This document shows positions 22,700-34,500 of a stretch of 64,000 nt of DNA, one piece after another (position 1 is the first letter of the stretch; each line of letters starts with the position of its first letter). A program made the translations under genes and the position numbers. Where the stretch lies: the NCBI GenBank assembly GCA_958510875.1, contig OY294070.1, positions 14,995,631 through 15,059,630 on the forward strand, written 5' to 3'. This stretch comes from Endomychus coccineus. Lineage: Eukaryota; Arthropoda; Insecta; Coleoptera; Endomychidae. The notes under the pieces are model-generated. The model was not told the origin of the DNA. It made no database searches and saw nothing but the letters and a program-made list of their open reading frames with translations.

Positions 22700-24270
22700 C
22701 ATTCTGATTGATTCGATTCTTCCTCTCCCCCTCTTCATTCTTAAATTGTTTGACAATTTCCTAGAGAAACGATATTCTGGTTCTTGAAGTTAGTTTTAAC
22801 ACTGTTGAATCGAATTTTAAGTGTACAGTTAAAAGACGCCTCTTTTGACTTTGTCGCTGCCATCTCTTGACCGGTAGCTCAACTACGCAATTGCAGAAAC
22901 CTGTAATGTTGATCGTTACAGATTCCTGTAAACCGGAAGTTCATCTACCAACCGACAGATGCCACCAGCAGTTACTATCAACCCGTACATCCTGTGATAA
23001 AAATTATATATACAAGTATTGTAATTTGGGAAAGAGGGCGGGGTGCCAGAGTTGGACGCTACGATTCTCATTCTCCCCCTCTTCATTCTTAAATTGTTTA
23101 GACAATTTTCTAGGAAAACGATATTCTGGTTCTTGAAGTAAGTTGTAACATTGTTGAAAAGAAATTTATGTGTACAGTAAAAGACGCATTTTTTTATTTT
23201 GTCGCTGCCATCTCTTAGCCGGTAGCTCAACTACGCAATTACAGAAACCTGTAATGTTGATCGTTACAGATTCCTGTAAACCGGAAGTTCGTCTACCAAC
23301 CGACAGATGCCACCAGCAGTTACTATCAACCCGTACATCCTGTGATAAAAATTATATATACAAGTATTGTAATTTGGGAAAGGGGGTGGGGTGCCAGAGT
23401 AGGACGCTACTCTCATTCTCCCCCTCTTCATTCTTAAATTGTTTAGACAATTTTCTAGGAAAACGGTATTCTGGTTCTTGAAGTAAGTTGTAACATTGTT
23501 GAAAAGAAATTTATGTGTACAGCAAAAGACGCATCTTTTGATTTTGTCGCTGCCATCTCTTGACCGGTAGCTCAACTACGCAATTACAGAAACCTGTAAT
23601 GTTGATCGTTACAGATTCCGGTGAACAGGGAAATTACAGAAACCTGTAATGTTGATCGTTACAGATTCCTGTAAACCGGAAGTTCATCTACCAACCGACA
23701 GATGCCACCAGCAGTTACTATCAACCCGTACATCCTGTGATAAAAATTATATATACAAGTATTGTAATTTGGGAAAGGGGGCGGGGTGCCAGAATTGGAC
23801 GCTACGATTCTCATTCTCTCCCTCTTCATTCTTAAATTGTTTAGACAATTTTCTAGGAAAACGATATTCTGGTTCTTGAAGTAAGTTGTAACATTGTTGA
23901 AAAGAAATTTATGTGTACAGCAAAAGACGCATCTTTTGATTTTGCCGCTGCCATCTCTTGACCGGTAGCTCAACTACGCAATTACAGAAACCTGTAATGT
24001 TGATCGTTACAGATTCCGGTGAACAGGGAAATTACAGAAACCTGTAATGTTGAACGTTACAGATTCCTGTAAACCGGAATTTCGGCATCTACCAACAGAT
24101 GCCACCAGCAGTTTCTATAAGCCCGTACATCCTGTTAGAAAAATTATATATACAAGGATTGGTATTTAGGGAACAGGGTGGGGCTTAGAAAGAGTTTACT
24201 TTGATCCACTCTTCATTCTTAAATTGTTTAACAATTTCATCAGAAAACGATATTCTGGTTCTTGAACCAA
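22700..24270. repeat. Tandem array of about 347 bp units after Nup88
   Basis: The landmark CATTCTTAAATTGTTT occurs at about 22735, 23082, 23428, 23825 and 24209. The first two steps are 346-347 bases. The next two are about 390 because of an internal repeat that doubles the module GAAACCTGTAATGTTGATCG. That module holds a small hairpin (CTGTAA...TTACAG). Open frames on both strands inside the array simply recur with the unit and are not genes. The array begins within about 50 bases of the Nup88 poly(A) signal. Confidence 0.9.
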
Positions 24271-24327
24271 GGCAACAACGAGAATATCGATTTCTTCCGA
24301 AATTGTTCTGGGTTAAATGTTCAAATC

Positions 24328-24437
24328 AATAGGTAATTCAACAATTTATTTAAAAATTTTGTCAATTTACAAATGTGGAAAAATTGTCTTAATGTTATCA
24401 CGAAATATAGCATCGGTACATGAAGTTACTCCTCATT
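24328..24437. repeat. Left member of a 110-base direct repeat pair
   Basis: AATAGGTAATTCAACAATTT through ATGAAGTTACTCCTCATT recurs almost unchanged at 25345-25453. The two copies flank the hAT-like element and differ at only a few positions. Confidence 0.9.
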
Positions 24438-25345
24438 AGGGATGTGCGATACACTCGAGAGTATCGATATAAGGTATCGATACGGATCGGAACGTAAAAT
24501 ATCCATACAGTAAAATATCGTGAGTTGAAGGATCGATACTCGAAATATCGATACCTAACGATCCGGGATTTTCAGGTTAAGTGAAAAATTGGATAAAATA
24601 CTCCCCATTATAATCAAGAGAGGAGAATGGAGGAACAAAAAAACACAATTGGTTTGTTTAATTCATTTGTGATTATCACAAACAAAAGTGAAAAAAGTAA
24701 CCTAATTTAGTAACAGACTAAAGTAAAATACATATTCTAATTTAAATGTCCCACATATTTAATTGTAAAGAAATAGCCATTTTGACAATCTTTCACCAGT
24801 CAGCCTATTCCGGCTTTGCGCTATTATATGTTCATCCTTAGAAAACAGGGGCTCAGATGGAACAGACGTGCCAACCACTATATATAAATACATATTTTAT
24901 GACAATTTCTCGTAATAAACTTTTTTCTGGAGATTGAATCCAGAATTTTATTCCATCAGTATTAATATTGATTATTGGATAATTCAAGTAAACCTTCAAG
25001 TCCAAGTAAAGCCCACCCTCCCGATTATCAATTCCAGTCATTTGTTATTTCATAACTAATTCGTTATGAAAAGACCAAACATACTTTGTTGTCCTTTCGG
25101 AATTTTGGCTTTCCTGCAGGTCAGCCTCATCCACAACATTGTTTCTGTTGATAGTGCTTGGGTACAAAAACTGTTTATAATATTAATTGTGCACACGCAC
25201 CGACCGATCCGGGAAGATGGCGATACGTACTAAATAAGTATCGATACACAATATATCGAAGAGTAAAGTATCGATACAAAATATCGTGTATCGCTTCTAA
25301 TAGGATCGATACTTCTGAGTATCGATACAGTATCGAACATCCCTA
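24437..25345. mobile_element. Degenerate hAT-type element with TAGGGATGT ends
   Basis: The ends are TAGGGATGTGCGATACTCG-like on the left and GTATCGAACATCCCTA on the right, with many ATCGATAC repeats inside both ends. On the minus strand 24780-25041 reads IKFWIQSPEKSLLREIVIKY, then a broken WHVCSI...APVF. This resembles the C-terminal dimerisation end of hAT transposases (KYL...TSVPSE..FS). Stops break it. It sits in the gap between Nup88 and the EF-hand gene. Confidence 0.7.
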
Positions 25346-25453
25346 ATAGGTATTCAACAATTTATTTAAAAATTTTGTCAATTTACAAATGTGGAAAAAC
25401 TGTCTTAATATTATCACGAAATATAGCATCGGTACATGAAGTTACTCCTCATT
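25345..25453. repeat. Right member of the 110-base direct repeat pair
   Basis: This is the second copy of the flanking repeat. It begins at the last bases of the hAT-like element and ends CTCCTCATT before GAACAGG. Confidence 0.9.
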
Positions 25454-25585
25454 GAACAGGATTTGTTTTTATTATCTCCTGATAATGATAAATAATCCAA
25501 TTTTACTCGTTAGCGACGAAGATATGATAACATAATGATTTAACTGTAATACAATAATTTTCAATTAGAGAGTAAACATTAATAA

Positions 25586-28500
25586 CTAATTAACCAGTGG
25601 TCCCCAAAAGTATTTGCTTATCCTATTCTCGTCTTCGGTGAGGAAAAAATCTCGACCATGTTTTACAAATTCTTTACAAGTGACTTTTCCATCTCCATTG
25701 GAATCAATAGCTCTGAACGCCAAAATTGCATCAGCTTCGGGCAAACCGAGACACTCGAAGAATAATTTATATTCTTCTATGGTAATTTTACCGGATTTGT
25801 CCTTGTCGACAGCCTGAGAACAGATATAATGTGTTATAGAGGTATAACTTTTCGGAAATGTGAATGTAACATTTGCAGGAGGTTAATGACAATGGATTTT
25901 TGTAAGGTTTCCAAATGAATACTTACTGAATTTCGAAAAAACAATTCCCTTGTATTTGAACGCCCAAAAACATTCAAGGTTGTAAATAATACAATCATTT
26001 CTAAATATCATATGAACCAGAATTGATGTGGCAAATAATCAATAAATGACCCCTAAGGGGAAACATGAGGCATTGGTGTCACTATAGTTACGCTGAATTT
26101 AAATAGAATTCCTTACTCCAAGGTGTTGGAGCACCAACTATCTGTTAAACGATAGAAGCCGGACAACGAACTTTATATCTCTGGACATCTCGATAATTAT
26201 TCAATGGAAATCAAGAAATCTAATCCAATTCAACGCCTCCAAAAGTCAGTTATACCCCATCAATATGAACGTTCTCTACCAACCAGAGTGAATTGTTCCT
26301 CTTGGGAACCTCAACCCCACTCATTGGGGGCGAAAATGGCCCGAAATCTCCAAGTCTTGAATTGTATTTTCTACAAATAAAGGTATTTTGGCATTTCGTG
26401 TGCACCTAGGGTTTTTTTTGGGTCGCTGAACACGAATCCGTAGCCAGATTTACTTGCAATCCATCGTAGGGGTGGTAAAATCGACGAAATTGGCCAAGTT
26501 TGCATCCCTACGTGTTATTTTGCAATTTACGTGTTTTAGGCATTTCGAATGCATCAAGGAAGTTTTTTTGGTCGCTGAATACGATTCCGAAGCCAGATTT
26601 ACTCGAATATCATCGTAGGGGTGGGAAATTTACAAAAATGGCTAATTTGACACGCTTCTAAATTTTTATTATTTTTGCATTTAAAATTACTCCGGAGTAA
26701 ACCTGGCTTCGGAATCGTATTCAGCGACCCAAAAAACCTTCTTGGTGCATTCGAAATGCCAAAAACACGTAAACTGCAAACTAACATATTAGGGGTGCGA
26801 AATTGGCCAATTTTCTCGATTTGACCACCCCTACGATGGATTGTAAGTAAATCTGGCTGCGGATTCGTGTTCAGCGACCCAAAAAACCTACTAGGTACAC
26901 TCGAAATGACAAAATACCTTTTTTTGTTGAAAATACAATTCAAGACTTGGAGATTTCGTGCCATTTTCGCCCCGATGGGTGAGGTTGGGGTTCCCAAGAG
27001 GTTTTAAGGTGTATGAATGACCCTGAGTACCTACTGAAGCTAATGCAAAAAAAATTTTTGGTTCGAAGTTACATGTTTTTTTTTTAATTATAGCTAAAAT
27101 CCCACAGTCTGGACTAACAATAGCCACATCACCAAAATCCAGGAATCCTGTTTTAAACCAGAAAGTGCTTCTCGTCTGCTAATGTACTCACTCAAAGAGA
27201 TTCAAATTTGACCAAGATAAGAGTATTGTACCTCCATATGCTGCGCAGCACTTTTGCAACTCTCAAACTACTGTAATGTCCGAAAGAGGTTCTGCTCGTA
27301 TGCACCCTTATTCCAGGCAAACTCGAGACTTTAGAACATCGCATTCCGCACTTATTCCCAGCGCCTCCCGATTGTGGAACTCTCTGTCCCACATGCGGTA
27401 TTCCCCATTGCTCCCTATCTCCAACTATTTAAAAATCGCGTAAATAAGCTTCCACTTATCTCCCCTTTAAGATATACGGTACTCCTGTCGTATTTAGGCT
27501 TTGCCTTTGTGGAAACCGTAGGATGTTCCAAGATAAAACATATGGATGCTGCACTGGGTCAAGAAGAGAACGTTGTTGGATATCGGAGGAGCTGGCTAAT
27601 TGACGGTTGTACTGACAGTGAACGAATCAATTGGAAACACGGGTTTCCGGTCCGCGATATAAGCGTATCTCTGTGCAAAAGTAATTGACACGGGTATGGG
27701 AGGGCGGATCTGTGAAGGAGTTGAATTGAGCGGATTTCAAAGTCAAGCCTCAGCTCGACCGTTTCGAAAATAGAATTCTCACAATTTTCAAGGTGCTTTG
27801 ATACCAAATAAGTATCTAATGTGACTTACTTTGAATAAATACGGCAAGAAAGAATGGGCCCTTCGTACTAGACTCTTGTCGTTGAGAACGTGATGCATGT
27901 CTTCCAAATATTGTTCCACTGTAACCAGATTGTACGGTGTTATTTCACCCCATCTTTTTTCCCATAAATCCTGAAACATATTGAGAAATGAAAATTTCGT
28001 TAACTCATACAGGAAGGCGAGAAATAATAATTTATTGCGGGATTATTTCACGCAGTACCATCCGTCTTAGTACCATCACAAAGAACTAAAAACCAAACGA
28101 CTGTGAGTCGTGTATTTTATCAGAATGGACATAACATTTGCCCTTACTATTGAATCACGTAAATTCTCAAACGATGAAGAGTAGAATGCTTACGTTACAG
28201 AGGTCCTTTCCGGCGTATTTTCTTTAAATTGCAGTTATATCATTCTAGCGTGACTATAAACAAATGTTTCCAAAAGGCTGCATTTATGGAAACGTAGTTT
28301 CAACAATATTTGATTCAACCAAAATACGCGAATATAATTGATTGATTTTATTCTACAGTTCGAAGGAAAGTGGTGCACGGAAGGGGCATTGTTATAAAAA
28401 AATTTGTAAAAGAGGAATAAATAACGTTTCATGGAGATCCAACTGCAATATATAGTTCTGATTTTTTTGGCGAAAAACATCTGAACTGTTATGGAATGAT

Positions 28501-31500
28501 GAAAATATAGATTGCCTTTTCACCCAAACGGTCTCACAGGGAGCTTCATCCTTACCAAGACCGAAATGTGTGAAGGAAAACAATCGGAGAGCCATCGAAT
28601 ATGAGCAGATCCACATATTGACAGACAGTCAGGCTGCGCACTTAAGGCAATGAGAAGTCAGGAAGTGACATCCCGTCTGGTATGGGCATGCGAAAAATAA
28701 ACTTGTAGAACCGAAACCGCGTTAAGCTGATCTGGGTGCCGAGACATCAGGGAACGACAAGCAACGAAAAAGATTCAGATTCAGAACAGACCACGGGGGT
28801 ACCAAAACGTGCAGCAGGAAGGTCTATAGAAGATTGGATCATGGAAAACCACAAAGAATACTGGGAAAAAATCCCAGGAAACGAACATGGGAAGAAATAC
28901 ATCAAAGCCCCGTGTAACAAAAGAACGACAAGCTATTAGCACTAAATAGGGAAAAATAAATCGTAACATGCGCCAGTGAAAGGGCACCTAAACAAAATGG
29001 GATTGTACAATGGCGACCTGACATGCAGACTTTGCGGTAAGGATACAGAAACAGGGACACACATATTGTGTAAATGCGAGGCACTGGATCGCAAAAGACA
29101 GTCAATTTTTGGAAAGTCTAACGGCGAACCAGAATCATACAGTTCCCACCCAGTAAGGGACTCTTACAAGGTACAACAAATAGTCGAATGGATACCGTAA
29201 AGAAACAAAACAAAGGCGAGAAACAATGGGCCAGCAGGCCCTAGTGTCATCGGAGGCAATAGCCGGACAAGCCAAGATGAGGCTTTTGAAGAAGATGACA
29301 TTTCACTCAGTCAGTTGTCCTCTCTCTTAAAGAAATACGCCAGGAAATCTAGAGCTGGGAAAATATGTCTCAATCTATTCAGAACTCTTAGCAGAGAAGC
29401 CAGATTTCGATTTGCAGGAAATAATTCAGGAATTCACTGACAAAGAAGGCAAAACCGACCCTATTGCAGATGAAGACTGTGAAAATGACTAAGACGAAGA
29501 GATTTTGTGTTCATCTGTACAAAATATGAGTGAAGTTTGTGAAAAACTGAAGGACTCACAAAATTTTTAAGCTATTGCATATAGCTTTTATCGCGGGCTT
29601 TGAGCGCGGTGACCGAATCAAGAAATAACGTAACGGATAAACCTAAGACCTAAACACCTAACATGTGTCAAATTAATTAATTAATTTGAAGTTTCTAAAA
29701 GTGAGAAATGTCTATATCTTATACGAATGTTATAACACTCTAGCACTTTAGACTCCGGGATTTTCACGTGGCCTATCGAAATTAGAAGGTTCGAATTATC
29801 TAAAAACATAATTGCATGAACTCCAGACGTCCTATGTAATTAGCAACGAACGAAATCATTTTGACATATGCCTCGAGGAGCTTGCTACGGGTCAGTTAGA
29901 GTTTATACGATAGACGCGCGTAGCAGAGACCTGAGAGTACCTGTTTCTATTAAGCTATTGCATATAGCTTTTATCGCGGGCTTTGAGCGCGGCGACCGAA
30001 TCAAGAAATTCCGTAACGAAAAATAACAGGAAATCGTTTATGTTGCGCTCTCTCGGGTGATTAATATCGAAAAATTGTATATCACGACAAAAAACGATAA
30101 TTCTATATTCAAGTTTTATAATAATCGAAGGCAAGCTGCATCGGCTGCATCTTTGTTGCAAGAATTCAAAAGACTGCCTTTAAATAGTGTTCAGACGACA
30201 GCTCAAAGTGTCTTAGATTTCATTAGTAATAGAAATGGCATTTCAATAATGACTTTCAATTGCCAAAGTCTAAATAGTCACAAATACGATTTACAAGATT
30301 CAGTTACGAGACAAACAAATGTGTTACTTCTTACCGAATCTTGCATGGCGCATGGTAATCCGATTGAAATACCTAATTTCAAATGTATTGTTCAATTCAA
30401 ACGAGATACTGTTCCAAAAGGTGGGGTAGCTATTTACCAAAATAAAAATGATGTAACTAATATTATGACTCCGAATATTGAAATAAATATTGCACACGTT
30501 AGCGATGTTAATGTTAGGCGCTCATTTGTTGGAGATATTTGTGCGTGCTTATGCAAACTTAGAAATGGCCTACACATAGTCATGGTAGCAATTTACATTT
30601 CTCCGAATCCAAAATTGGACGAGATAGAGCATTTTATTCATCGCACTTTACTGGAGTACACTGAAGAGGGTCGAAAATACTTGGTACAAATGGTAATAAA
30701 TTTCCACTTATCTTGGCTGGCGATTTCAACATCAACTTCGCTGATAAAAAATCAGAGCGGTTGACAACTTTTCTTTCGGAAAAATTGAATTTGAAAATGA
30801 ATAATGATCCACAAGAATCCACAAAATATGGTTGTCTTTCATCGGCATTCTGCTTGATTTCAATACCAAAAATTCTATGGGGCCAGACGAAATTACACTA
30901 GTCGTTCTCAAGGAATGTGCACCTGAATTAACACCAGTTTGCTGCAGATTGTTCAATCTTTCATACAAACTTGGTGTTTCCTTCCAGCTGGAAGACAGCT
31001 AGAGTCCAATCAAGTGCAAAAAAATGAAAGAAGGCCCTTCCTAATAATTATAGACCCAGTGCACAATTATCTGCGATCTCTAAAGTGATGAAGAGCTCAT
31101 CCAATACCTAGAGAACTCCAAAATCGTGAATGACCCAATATGGCTTTCGTCAGCAAAGATCAAGAGGATAGTGCAGTCTGTCTACGGATTTGGACCCTTA
31201 AGTAGAGATACAAAAGTATGTAAAAAATCAGAAATTTTGCGTAGAATTCAATAAACCAAAATACAAATAACTGGCACCTCGGGGGCCCATAGTAGATTGG
31301 GCCCAAAGTTGGCCAAAAACTGTTTTTTCCATTTTCCTCTGTCATGGTGCCATAAATTGAAAAAAAGTTGTAGAACTATTAAATACGGATCGATCTGTAG
31401 AAATCCGATTTCAAAAAATTCGAAAATAAATTATTTATTTGCGAAAAACCGTTAAAAATCGCGTTTTTTTGAAACGCTCATATCTTCGTGAAAACGAATC

Positions 31501-34500
31501 ATTTTTTCACGAAACTTAATGAAAGTGTAGCTCTCCACTAACTAAAAAAGATCGTTTTCAAAAAATTCAAAAATATTATAAACTTTTTGCAAAAATTGAT
31601 TTTTTCGAAAAAATTACGTTTTTTTTTAATCTCGATAGCTCATACACGCTTTCATATTTAGAGTCAATTTTGAGCTTAAAATTTTCTTTTTATTTATTGC
31701 GCGGTTTTGAAATTGATCGTTAATATGCGAAAAATTGGTTGATAAATCCTACAACTACAACATTTCAAGAATATTTCAAGCTCAAAATTGACTAGATATG
31801 AAACGTGTATGAGCTATCGAGATTTTGAAAAACTTGGGGATCCCTAGCTGTGTCCTTGGAGATTTAAAGAGCATTTGACCGAGTTTTCACTCAGACAACA
31901 GATCCCTCCATGTGGTGGTTGACGGAGAATCCTCCTCGGGATCGCCACAAACAGCACCCTTCCATGGGAAGATCGTGTGAGGTCCATTGCGAAAACCGCT
32001 TCATAAAAACTTGGTTTTCTATTCCGTGCCAAGAGCTATTTTACATCCCAGCACCTCCTCATTATCTACAAAGCACATATTCGACCTGTCCTGGAGTACA
32101 AACATATGCTGAAGTTCTTGGATCCTATCTATCCGGAAGAGAGCTATTCGTTTGATTGATGAACATCGTAGAAAGATGAGCGTTATCTTCCTTTTCTATT
32201 GATATTTCCATTGTCAGGGTTATTCCACCACGAGAGATTCCAGATAAGCAGACTAGACGAGCTCAAACTGGTCACCCCTTCATTGTCAAGCTCGAGACCT
32301 ACCAAGCTTCATTTTTCTATCGCATAGCGAAATTGTGGAACTCTTTACCTAGTGAGGTCTTTCCCTATACCTATAACCTCCAAACCTTCAAAATAATCCT
32401 CTCCCTACATTCCACTGCTGGCTCACACGATATTCTTAGAACACTATAGGTGTAGTCAAATTATATAAAAAAAACTGAAGTTGAAGTTGAGTAGTTTATT
32501 CAGTTTAAACAAGAATCCAACATTTTTCGGCGTTTAGTATTGGAAGAAATCATTCAAAAAATGTATATGAATATGGGTATATTATTTATAGTTGAAGTTA
32601 TAATTTTAATTGTGTTTGAATACCGCCTGAAGAAACTGGAGTAACGGAAGTTACAAATAAAAGTGATATCAACATAGTAGTGTTTAATTTTACAATATGG
32701 ATCAAAGTATATCATTTTTCAATTGCATTTCTTAACACTGTTTTTCAGGATAAATTCTAGGATAAAAGTGATTTTGAACAATTGCCCATAGCCTAATTTT
32801 CATGTAATAAAAACTAACCTTGAGCAAATCCCTGAATTCCTTGGTGTGTTTGCCGCTCAGATGTCCTAGATTGACGAACCTGTCGGCCAAAAGTTTGAAA
32901 TCTTCAAACGAAATTACACCATCTTTATTTACGTCTAAAATTGCATGGAAAGTCCGGATTTTTCTCCTCCAAAACGAAGATTCTCCCTAAAGAAATTCCA
33001 AATAAGTCACCATAGTTTACATTCATTGTTCATCAAATATAAATTCTCAATCGCTTCTTTTCGATATTGATTAAAGAATAATTTGTTTTTTGATGGAATG
33101 TGTTCACACATCAGAAATTGCACACATGGACTTACCCGGTGTCCCAGAACGTCCAAGTCGCTATCCGATTCAGATTCTGAAGAATATTCCCTGCCATGCT
33201 GATGTTTGACGTGCTTGCTGTAGTCTCGGAAAGGTTGCTTCGTCAGCGACACATTCAACAGAGGAATGTGATTTGTTGTATCAATCTAAAAGTTTAAATA
33301 TACCTGCAATATTCGTATCGTCCATATATAGTGAATGTGAGGATAGCTTATCCGTTTTGAATGAGGATAAAACGTAACAACGACGGCAATTTTTTTTATA
33401 ATTATTCAAAATTTTATTTATGCATTTTACAACCATAATAACAATAATATCGTAGATAAAAGCCAAAAAAAAAGCCGAATAATCCCCCAAACTCGACATT
33501 TTGGCCAATTTCGTATATTTTTGTTTATAAATAATTTGTTTATAACATTTCAAAAATTTATTTATGCATTTAACGACCATAATAACAATGATATCGTAAT
33601 TAAAAGCCAAAAAAAAGCCGAATAATCCCCCAAACTCGACATTTTGGCCAATTTCGTATATTTTTGTTTATAAATAATTTGTTTATAACATTTCAAAAAT
33701 TTATTTATGCATTTAACGACCATAATAACAATGATATCGTAATTAAAAGCAAAAAAAAAAGCCGAATAATCCCCCAAACTCAACATTTTGGCCAAATACA
33801 TATATTTATTTATAAATAATTTGTTTATAAGATTTCAAAAATTTATTTATGCATTTAACGACCATAATAACAATGATATCGTAATTAAAAGCCAAAAAAA
33901 AGCCGAATTATCCCCCAAACTCGACGTTTTGGCCAATTTCGTATATTTTTGTTTATAACATTTCAAAAATGTATTTATGCATTTAACGACCATAACAATG
34001 ATATCGTAATTAAAAGCCAAAAAAAAAGCCGAATAATCCCCCAAACTCGACATTTTGACCAATTTCGTATATTTTTGTTTATAACATTTCAAAAATGTAT
34101 TTATGCATTTAACGACCATAACAATGATATCGTAATTAAAAGCCAAAAAAAAAGCCGAATAATCCCCCAAACTCAACATTTTGGACAAATTCGTATATTT
34201 ATTTATAATTTGTTTCTAAAATTTCAAAAATTTATTTATGCATTTAACGACCATAATAACAATAATATCGTAATTAAAAGACAAAAATAAGCTGAAAATG
34301 ACCCCAAACTCGACATTTTGGCCAAATTTGTATATTTGTTGATAAATAATTTCTTTATAACAATTCAAAAACCTTTTTTATGCATTTAACGACCATAATA
34401 ACAATAATATCGTAATTAAACGGCAAAAATAAGCCGAAAATGACCCCAAACTCGACAGTTTGGCCAAATTCGTATATTTGTTAATAAATGTAATTTGTTT

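Noticed and set aside
22867..23973. Repeated open frames of about 90-104 codons on both strands
   Set aside because: They recur with the 347 bp tandem unit, appear on both strands and match no protein; they are by-products of the repeat.
33281..34290. Repetitive open frames (MSSLGDYSAFF... and its antisense)
   Set aside because: They are translations of the 126-144 bp tandem array, open on both strands; no gene evidence.
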